NCBI GenBank assembly: GCA_021292165.1
Contig: CM037879.1
Span: forward strand, 165,284,886-165,348,885
Source of the DNA: Shinisaurus crocodilurus
Lineage: Eukaryota; Chordata; Lepidosauria; Squamata; Shinisauridae
Direction: 5' to 3'
Length of the DNA: 64,000 nt
The translations under genes were made by a program, and so were the position numbers. The notes under the pieces were generated by a model. The model worked only from the letters and a program-made list of their open reading frames with translations. It was not told where the DNA came from and searched no databases. The first letter of the stretch is position 1. Each line of letters begins with the position of its first letter. Shown piece after piece: positions 57,080-64,000 of this stretch.

Positions 57080-57360
57080 GTCCAAATTGGACTAAAAGCG
57101 TTAAAAATTAAATAACGCTCAAATGCATTTACTTAGTTTCCCCCTTTATAAAGGGAAATGAAAACAGGGAATAGAATTTTCCTTTTAATAGAATGTAATA
57201 GTATTTGATCAGCACCTGTTAGGGCTGATTCCGTGATTTCAGAAAGCGGTGACAAGGAGGGAGTATATTAGTTTTTAAAGCTTAGGATTCAATTACCGCA
57301 ACACACTGAATAATTTAAATGGCAACAGTAAATGCAAACAGACCTGTGGAGTTTATTGGG
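57080..57360. promoter_or_regulatory. Candidate upstream enhancer (repeat-free, E-box and homeodomain-like sites)
   Basis: AT-rich, transposon-free sequence 1.8-2.0 kb upstream of the TLX3 start with a CACCTG E-box (near 57213), GATCAGC, and several ATTA/TAAT cores including TCAATTACCGC. Its unique look beside a developmental gene is the only evidence; conservation must be tested. Confidence 0.3.
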
Positions 57361-58670
57361 CTGACTGCACGCAAAGGCTGCAGAAGGGGATGCGGCGTCC
57401 GGCATTCTCCCTTTCCCTTCCTCCCGATTTGGTTCGACTTCTCTCGAATAGCTCTAAAGGAAGACAGACCCAGTCATCTTCTATTTTTTAGAGCTCCCCC
57501 CCCCATCATTATTTTTGTGTGTGACGCTTTTTCCATATCACAGTATTTATTTCCACACAACCACGCCTCTGCCCATCTTTTTTCCCCCCTCTTGTGACCG
57601 GACCCACCTACCGCCGCCGCCTTGTACCCAAAGATAAATAATTGACCCAGGCATTTTATTTTATTTTCCCTTCCGAAAACGACGAGCAGGTTATCCAGTC
57701 ACCAGAACTTCGCATTCACCATGGAAAGCGAGGAGTTCCCCGCTCGTGAGGACGGGAGTCGCCGAGGGGGGTCCGGGTGGCTGGGAGTGGTGTGGGGCTG
57801 GGCTGGGGAGCAAACTTTCGATTCCCTGCCTCGGGGACTTCCCTCGGGGCCTGGTTTAGGCTGCGATCACTCTCAGGCACTTTTAATAGCAAGCTGGTCC
57901 CATTGAGATGAACGGGAATGACACGCGCCGAGGCATCCCACTGTGGGTGGGTTGTCTGGAGAGTGATGCGTGGCACCTCGATCCTTGACCCAGGCTGCTT
58001 GGAAGGAAATCCTCGTGTGAGTGTATGTGTGTGTGTGTGGGGGGGGAATACTTTTGTAGGGAGTGAGTAATGAGTATCCTGGAAGGATCGAACAAACCTG
58101 CTGTTCTTAAATTCGCTTTAAAAACCGACAGCTGGTGCTTTGATCTGTGACTGAGCTCGGGCAGGTACTGCGGGCGCATTTTTAGGGTGCCCCAGTCCTA
58201 ACAACGTTGGGGGCGGGGGGAAGGCGAGCCACAAACCTAGGAGGACATTCGGCCTTCCAAGGCCCGTTCCTTCCGTCTCTCTATCGGGAGATCCGACTTC
58301 GAGGCAAAAAAAAGGAGGCGAACTTTGTGCGGGAGTCTATCGCTTCGTGTCCCCGTTCTACAGGATTTGATGCACGCCTGTGTGCTCCCTGACAATCGCC
58401 CTTAGGAAGGGGGAGATTTTACAGTGTTTTCCCGCTGATTTTTTTTTAAATCAAAACTGTCAGGAAGGGGGCGGGGGCGGGGGGCGGGGAGGGTGTCCTT
58501 ATTTATATCCATACAAGAGGAAAAGAGAACAAAAGAAATGGGCCCGATGTGAAGTAGCAGGTAAGGAAGGAGATGGAGACGGAAAACTTATTTCCCAAAA
58601 GGAGGGAGAAACGCATCCGAGCCGTCCCTGCTTTCAAATTAATAGCTGCGGGGCTGGACACCCTTTTCAG

Positions 58671-58678
58671 ATTTGCAT
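58671..58678. promoter_or_regulatory. Octamer site ATTTGCAT (POU-type)
   Basis: A perfect octamer, followed by a TTAAATTAAA homeodomain-like stretch and preceded by AAATTAATAG, in an otherwise CpG-rich upstream block. This suggests a POU plus homeodomain input. No functional evidence is visible. Confidence 0.3.
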
Positions 58679-59199
58679 GGGCGTTAAATTAAACGGCGGA
58701 CCAAAGGAGGATCAGGTGAACTGCAGGCTGGGGGGGGGGGGGGGAGAAGGGATCCAGGCGACACAAATCTCGCTACGCCCTTTTCAAAGGCGCGATCTAA
58801 TGGAGGTTAAAAATCATCAGATTGCCTCTGGAGAAGAAAGAAAAAGAAAGAAAGAAAGAAAGAAAGTGGAAATGCAGTTGCCAATAATTTTTTGTGAGCC
58901 ACTGTTTTTTGTTTTGTTTTTTATAAACACCGCCTTGGCCCATTTGGAGGGAGGAGGAGAGAGAGGAAGAAGTGACCCAGGCGGTGAGTGGGGTGCTAAA
59001 TGGACATTTGAAGTCATCAGATGGGTGGGCTAGGTAGGTGCTTCCAGATCTCGAGAAGGTATTTTGTCCTGGGGACGTGACCTGTCGAGGCAGTTTGTCT
59101 GACCTGGAGAGCGCCTCTCAGTGAGGGCCTCGCTTCTTTCCAGGCGGACATTTTTAAGAGGCAGCCCAGATGGAATGTGAAGGATATTTCTTTCACTGA

Positions 59200-59210
59200 T
59201 AATCCGATTA
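59200..59210. promoter_or_regulatory. Palindromic homeodomain dimer site upstream of TLX3
   Basis: TAATCCGATTA is the exact reverse complement of the intron 1 site at 54408-54418. It sits in a transposon-free block about 3.9 kb upstream of the start codon. Confidence 0.35.
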
Positions 59211-59925
59211 AGGGGGGGAAATAGACCCGCCGAAGGCAGAGCCAGCTTCATTCCCCAGGAGCCTGGCTGCTCTTTCTGAGATGCTTTCACCACCAGGGTA
59301 AACACGACGATGTGGAGGTTTGCTCTGCAGAGAATGAAGGAAAAATGCCCAGTGTGCCTTTTTAAAATATGAACCTCTCTCTGGTTTCTGTTCGTATACA
59401 CAGGTGATGCCCTTGCAGATAACCTGTTGACCTCTCTGGGCTGGCTCTGACTTTGGCTCTCCAACGAAGCTCCAAGGGCCCCTCCGAGAGCACGTGCAGC
59501 GCCTCCCAGTCAGGCGGAGGATCTTTCCCCATCCACTTCAATGGCTTGTGTCGCCGCCGCTTCGCAACTGAAGTCACCGGAGCCAGGATGTCCTCGTCGC
59601 CTGTGTCGTTCAAATTGCGCGGTTATTAATAATAATAAAAAAATACCATGTTCTATGTTTCATAAATCGCAGAATTAACATCGACCTCTTCACGCATAGG
59701 GCAAACCGTGTTTATTTCAAAGTGTATATATAATGCACAATCCAATGTGTGTGTGTGCGTGTGTGTATTATAGTACACACGCACATACAGAGAGAGAACA
59801 GATAGTTTTTTCATGTATATATGTACATGTGAGTATACAGGTAGTCTTAATGTATATGATGTTTACATATACATGTATGTACAGATTAGACAATGTAATA
59901 ATAATTAATATATATATATATTATA

Positions 59926-59981
59926 TATTATTATTATTATTATTATTAGCATCATCACCACCACCACCACCACCACCACCA
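59926..59981. repeat. (ATT)n and (CAC)n microsatellites
   Basis: ATT units to 59948, then nine CAC-type units to 59981. Confidence 0.95.
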
Positions 59982-60483
59982 TTTTATCACCCTCAGTGTT
60001 CATGGTTCTTTACAGAATGTGCCAGGTCCCTGCCCCGGCCAGATCTTACAATCTAAACAAGTTATGCTCAACAGAGGAACGCCACGGGACTTGGAGGCAG
60101 GACAGATAATAAAAGAGGGGCGGGAGGGGGAGAGAGGCAGGCAGGGGGCCTATACAGTCATAGTTCCTGTTTTCTACATTCAGCTTGAAATAAACATGCG
60201 GAAGTCTATGCGTGTTCGTACAGGCATACAGTCAACAACTGCCCCACCTATGCGCAAATTCTCGGGGATGCCCTGGCGTGTGGGAGGAGGAGAAGCCGCC
60301 TGGGGCCTTCAACCAGCCACCTGTCCAGGTAGGCGATGCCGGCTGCGGCCTCCCTTGTGCGGCCGGGGCGCCGCGTCTTCTCCTCAGGCCGGCCGATCCA
60401 ACCAGGGCCCGCTTGCCGGCTCCCATTCCGCCGCCGCTGCCCCGGGCAGGCCTGGCCCTCGCACCCGCCCGCCTTGGGGAAAC

Positions 60484-60521
60484 TGCTGCTGCTGCTGCTG
60501 CTGCCGCCGCCGCCGCCGCCG
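60484..60521. repeat. (CTG)n(CCG)n repeat
   Basis: Six CTG units followed by six CCG units, the two trinucleotide classes most prone to expansion. Confidence 0.95.
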
Positions 60522-60640
60522 TCTGGGAGGCTGAGCTAATTGGATTCTCGCCACTTGCTCTCGCGGCGTGTCTAAGCGGCCTGATCATTAGTTTGAGTTT
60601 CCTACCGAGCGGAGCTAATTGGATTTGCAGGATACCAGCA
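60520..60640. promoter_or_regulatory. Duplicated GAGCTAATTGGATT sites, candidate TLX/homeodomain enhancer
   Basis: The 14-mer occurs at 60533-60546 and again at 60612-60625, 79 bp apart in the same orientation. TAATTGG is a common Q50 homeodomain site. The DNA between has TGATCATTAG and CpG-rich sequence. It follows a CTG/CCG repeat at 60484-60521. Confidence 0.35.
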
Positions 60641-60939
60641 AGCTGCCGCCCTGCCAGGGAAGGCGACTCCGAGCGAGGCCCAGCGCCGCCGGAGGAGAGG
60701 GCCGCGGAGAAGACGTACCCGGAGCAGAGTCGCCCCGAGGCGTCCGAGCTGCCTGAGAAAGCACCCGCCTTGCCCCCCACCCCCCCTTTCCCGGGAACCC
60801 TCTGAGCCGTATCCGGACTTTTGAATGGAGGGAAGGTGCACGCACAGGCACACACGCGCGCGCGCGCACACACACGCACGCACAGATAAATAAAGCGACG
60901 CCGGTCCTGGATCAGGGCAGGCTTTGTTAGAGAAAATTG

Positions 60940-61290
60940 CAGCTTGATCTGCATAATGGAAGCTCTCGGGTGCCCAAGGCTATCTTTTTATTGCGTGTGT
61001 GTGTCTGCTGTTATCAATTTTGTGAACGATTTCACAGGGAGCCTGGCAGACTTGAGCTGGAATAATATGCAAAGATGAGCTTTGAATAATGAATGATGTG
61101 CTTTTAAACCAATTCCAAAGTGTCTCTGATAGTACAATATGAAAAGGGGTGGTAAGTAATAGGGGTTTTTAAAAGGCGCTAGTATGTTTTTATTACTATA
61201 TTTAAAAAAAGAGATATCTATATTATTTGGGCGAAAAGGATAATATATCACAGAGTCTTTGATAATCATATAAACAATACATTTTTCTTT
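60940..61290. promoter_or_regulatory. Candidate conserved non-coding element
   Basis: Transposon-free, AT-rich block with an ATATGCAAA octamer-like core (near 61067), GAATAATGAATGATG, and ATTGCAGC/TGATCT motifs. It resembles developmental enhancers in texture. A GT tract near 60995 and a CT tract at 61300 border it. Inference only. Confidence 0.3.
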
Positions 61291-61297
61291 GGGGGAA

Positions 61298-61299
<2 letters not shown>

Positions 61300-61328
<29 letters not shown>
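61300..61328. repeat. (CT)n microsatellite
   Basis: About 14 CT units between two candidate regulatory blocks. Confidence 0.95.
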
Positions 61329-61339
61329 CTGGCTTTACA

Positions 61340-62110
61340 CAGTTAACTTATACAGTCTATCAAACCCACACAGTCTTGTAAGGCTGGGCGACCTTATTAA
61401 ATATTAACTCTATTTTAATATCAGCTTTTTAAGTTTAATATGTTGACGTTCTGTAGTTTTTACTTAAATTATATTTCATAATTAATAACTCAGGATCAAC
61501 GGTATTCTTAAATGCGGCTATTCTGCACGATTTTTTCCCATGAACAATAAACTTGTGTGAATTAATTTTCAAGAACTGCTGCTCTTTACAGGGTCACATC
61601 CCGTAAAGCAATGCTTTCTGTTCACCATCAGGTGAGTTTATTGCAAGAGATATAGTTTTATATATTTAATTATAAATGCTCCAGGTTAGTTTATAGAGAG
61701 GTCCTATAATATATCGTAGCCCGTGTGCATAAAACATGCATGCATACGATTCAATCCTGCAAACTGTATTCAGTGGTGTTTTTTTTTTTTTTTTACTAAC
61801 CTATTAAAACCAAGGGAAACAATCGATTAATTCTTTAAATTACACACAATTTATGCACCACAATTTTTATTTCATCATGTTCTTTATTATTATTATTTTT
61901 ATGTTATTACCAGAAAAAAGCTGTGCCTATATATTTTGTTTACTACGGTAAATTCAGACATTTAAACTAAGCTCATTTCTATTACCGAAGTTTTCACTCT
62001 GCCCTTCCGGCCAATGAGAGAGACTGTAGATGCTGCTAATCTTTTAGCAGCATTGAAAGTGTGTGTGTTTGGGAGGGGGGTGTTGGAGGAGAGAAAGAGA
62101 AACGCGAGGC
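61340..62110. promoter_or_regulatory. Candidate conserved non-coding element with 10-bp hairpin
   Basis: AT-rich, no recognisable transposon, a poly(T) run at about 61780-61794. Near its right end it has GGCCAATGAGAG and a perfect 10-bp inverted repeat with a 4-bp loop at 62030-62053 (arms ATGCTGCTAA and TTAGCAGCAT). Confidence 0.3.
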
Positions 62111-62653
62111 AGCCATGCAAAAAGAAAAGTATCCTATGAAATAAAAAAATTTAAAAATGGTGGGGGGGCAGACAGGAGTTAAAGTGGGAGAGGGCATTGA
62201 GATTACTGCCACTCACTCACCTGAGCTGATGCCACAGCGGGAGCGCGCTTTGCATTTGGGAGTCTTCACACCCAGGCAAAAAAATTATGCTGTTAATAAT
62301 ATCACACTATCGATATCATTCACTTGTTACAGCAGTTGGCGAACTGCACGCAGGAGGTAAGGAACCGGTCCTAGTGCAGGATTGCCTCAAGAGACTTGGC
62401 GGATCGTTCTCCCACCCCCGTCGCCATTTAAAACTCTCTCTCTCTCTCTCTCTCCCCCTCTCTCTTTCTCCCCCCCCCCCCATATATATATGGGATCCAA
62501 ATGCGGGAGAAGTGGAGGGAGGAGATGGGAACAGAGGTTTTTGGACTTGACCTTCAGCTTGGCCCCTTTCTTGTCAATTTCACCCAAACTCAAGATCTGC
62601 AGGCTAATAGGGAGACCGCACAGGCGCTAACTTGTGTGTGTGAAAGAGAAGAG

Positions 62654-62725
<72 letters not shown>

Positions 62726-64000
62726 TGTGTGTTTTGTCCTTTTAGCCAGCCCAAAGCAGGAGGGGGGGGAGAGATGCCAGCGGAATGGGCAAGGTAGGCT
62801 GCTGGTCCCCGCAGTTTGGTGATGGTTCCATCCGGCTGCTTGTCTGCCCCAAGGTCTGGGGCCTGAGCCTACGTGTGTGTGTGGGGGGGTGTGAGATCGA
62901 GCCACCTGCTCCCTCCCTAGACTGAGTTTGGCATGACTGTTGCTGGTGGGGCGGCAGGAGGGGGGAAAGGGCCAGATGTGGAACCTGCCCTGCAAGCCAA
63001 GAGGCCTAGGAAGGACCCAACACAATGCAGATCTTAGAAGGATGGTACCAGCTGTGTATTTTGAAATGTGTATTTTGAAATGTGGCAGAAAACCGGGATT
63101 CAAAGAAGACACATTTTCTGTCCTGGCTTACTTTTGCCTTTGGATGAGTTCTATAAGCTCAAATGCAAGACCCACCCCAAATCCACAGATAATATAAATA
63201 TGAAAAGGAGAGGAGGATAACTGGGTTGTGGACTACAGGGTGGTAAAAGGAGTGAAGGGCTTAAATTGTAGGCCTTAAGGGCTAGGGCTAGGCTATGGTT
63301 AGAGTCAAGTGAGTCTTAGAACTAGTTCTTAATGAGGTGGTCAAGATCAGATTCAGATCTGGGCTGTACCACTTCAATGAGTGGGGCTCACATACTCCAT
63401 TAAAAACCAACAACAAAACAAAAAACAGCAACCCTCCCCACACATAGAAAAATAGCATGTCAGGGAGGAGCATTCTACTCTAGCCGTCTCCTATTCTCAT
63501 TTTGTATGTGAGGTAATTTGAGGCAGAGTATGAAAGAACATTCAGTCACATGAGCCCCCACCTGCCATGCAAAGTGGTACGACCCAGACCCAAGTTGACC
63601 ACTTCAGTGGGAAAGAAGGTGAAATCCCAGGACCCTGCCAGGAAAGCATTCCAAAGTGTCTTCCTTGTGCATACCCCACAGTGGGGGTTTCAGATGCTTT
63701 GCAGCAAGGCTGAGCCTAGATTCAAAGGGGGGGGGGGCTATAGCAGAGAAAGCGTAGCACAGGCGTGGCCTGAGCAGGGGCATGACCGGGTTGGGTGCGA
63801 ATGCACAGCAGTACGTGGATGCCTCCAAAAAGCTTATCAGAGAGCCCACATAGGATAGCCATCTTCTGTCGTTTGTCCTATGCATCAAATGCTCACCCAG
63901 GTATGCTATTTCTGAATATGGAGGCTTCATCTTGCTCTCATGGGCAATAGCTGCCGGAAGCCCTGTTCTCAGTGCATTTGTCTCATAAACCAGTTCTGCC
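62111..64000. other. Unassigned sequence with microsatellites
   Basis: CT tract 62434-62460, compound GT/GA tract 62658-62732. 63538-63610 is related to 40290-40375. No exon was recognised; in mammals RANBP17 ends some kb upstream of TLX3, so its 3' end may lie just outside the window. Confidence 0.4.

Larger units (their letters stand above)
57361..60483. other. TLX3 upstream region, CpG-rich, no gene seen
   Basis: CpG-rich patches near 57.6-58.8 kb and G-runs (58732-58744) alternate with a GAAA tract (about 58845-58865). The stretch 59040-59620 is repeat-free. At 59740-59985 there are GT, TATA, ATT and CAC microsatellites. Open frames here show no homology I recognise and no codon pattern beyond base composition. 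Confidence 0.45.

Noticed and set aside
60212..60954. Long frames of 197 and 240 codons on both strands
   Set aside because: They are rich in Ala, Pro and Arg from the CTG/CCG repeat and CpG-rich DNA and have no homology that I recognise.
1..64000. CRISPR arrays, operons, prophage
   Set aside because: The direct repeats are eukaryotic microsatellites or transposons; gene structure is vertebrate.
62111..64000. RANBP17 last exon
   Set aside because: Expected near here from mammalian gene order, but no matching coding sequence or splice site was recognised.

Overview
The window looks like nuclear DNA of a squamate reptile, most likely a lizard. It has one vertebrate developmental gene with introns, no bacterial-style gene packing, and a dense load of 5S-rRNA- and tRNA-derived SINEs, CR1/L2-type LINE fragments, hAT-type non-autonomous DNA transposons and very many microsatellites. 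The species call is inference from repeat types; the gene call rests on the protein sequence.

The only gene I can support is TLX3 (T-cell leukemia homeobox 3) on the minus strand, with three coding exons: 55317-54897, 52984-52741 and 46104-45894. Both introns have GT-AG ends and the phases match. The joined product is 291 residues, the length of human TLX3 as I remember it, with an eh1-like repressor motif, an FPWM motif, a homeodomain carrying the TLX-class Thr47, and the conserved C-terminus. A probable 3' UTR with two poly(A) signals runs to about 44.2 kb. The promoter side has three CCAAT boxes at 32-33 bp spacing and a CRE-like site.

Layout. 1-43.9 kb: gene desert on the 3' side of TLX3, made largely of nested transposons. 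Many can be delimited to the base because exact 8-bp target duplications are visible. Within it lies a decayed hAT transposase (25.1-26.2 kb), two non-LTR reverse transcriptase remnants, and repeat-poor AT-rich blocks (6.8-7.75 and 22.2-23.2 kb) that could be regulatory. 44.2-55.4 kb: TLX3, CpG-rich, with an unusually long second intron (6.6 kb) full of microsatellites and a large inverted repeat. 55.4-62.1 kb: upstream region, poor in transposons, with several homeodomain-type and POU-type sites and candidate enhancers. 62.1-64 kb: microsatellites and unassigned sequence. No exon of RANBP17 or NPM1, the mammalian neighbours of TLX3, was recognised.

The most interesting observations are a 5S-rRNA plus tRNA composite SINE that appears to have moved as one unit, three copies of an hAT family whose ends resemble a horizontally transferred group, a foldback element flanked by an anomalous 27-bp direct repeat, and two copies of one palindromic homeodomain dimer site on either side of the TLX3 promoter. 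I see no clearly novel gene system. Conservation and family claims need alignments I could not run.
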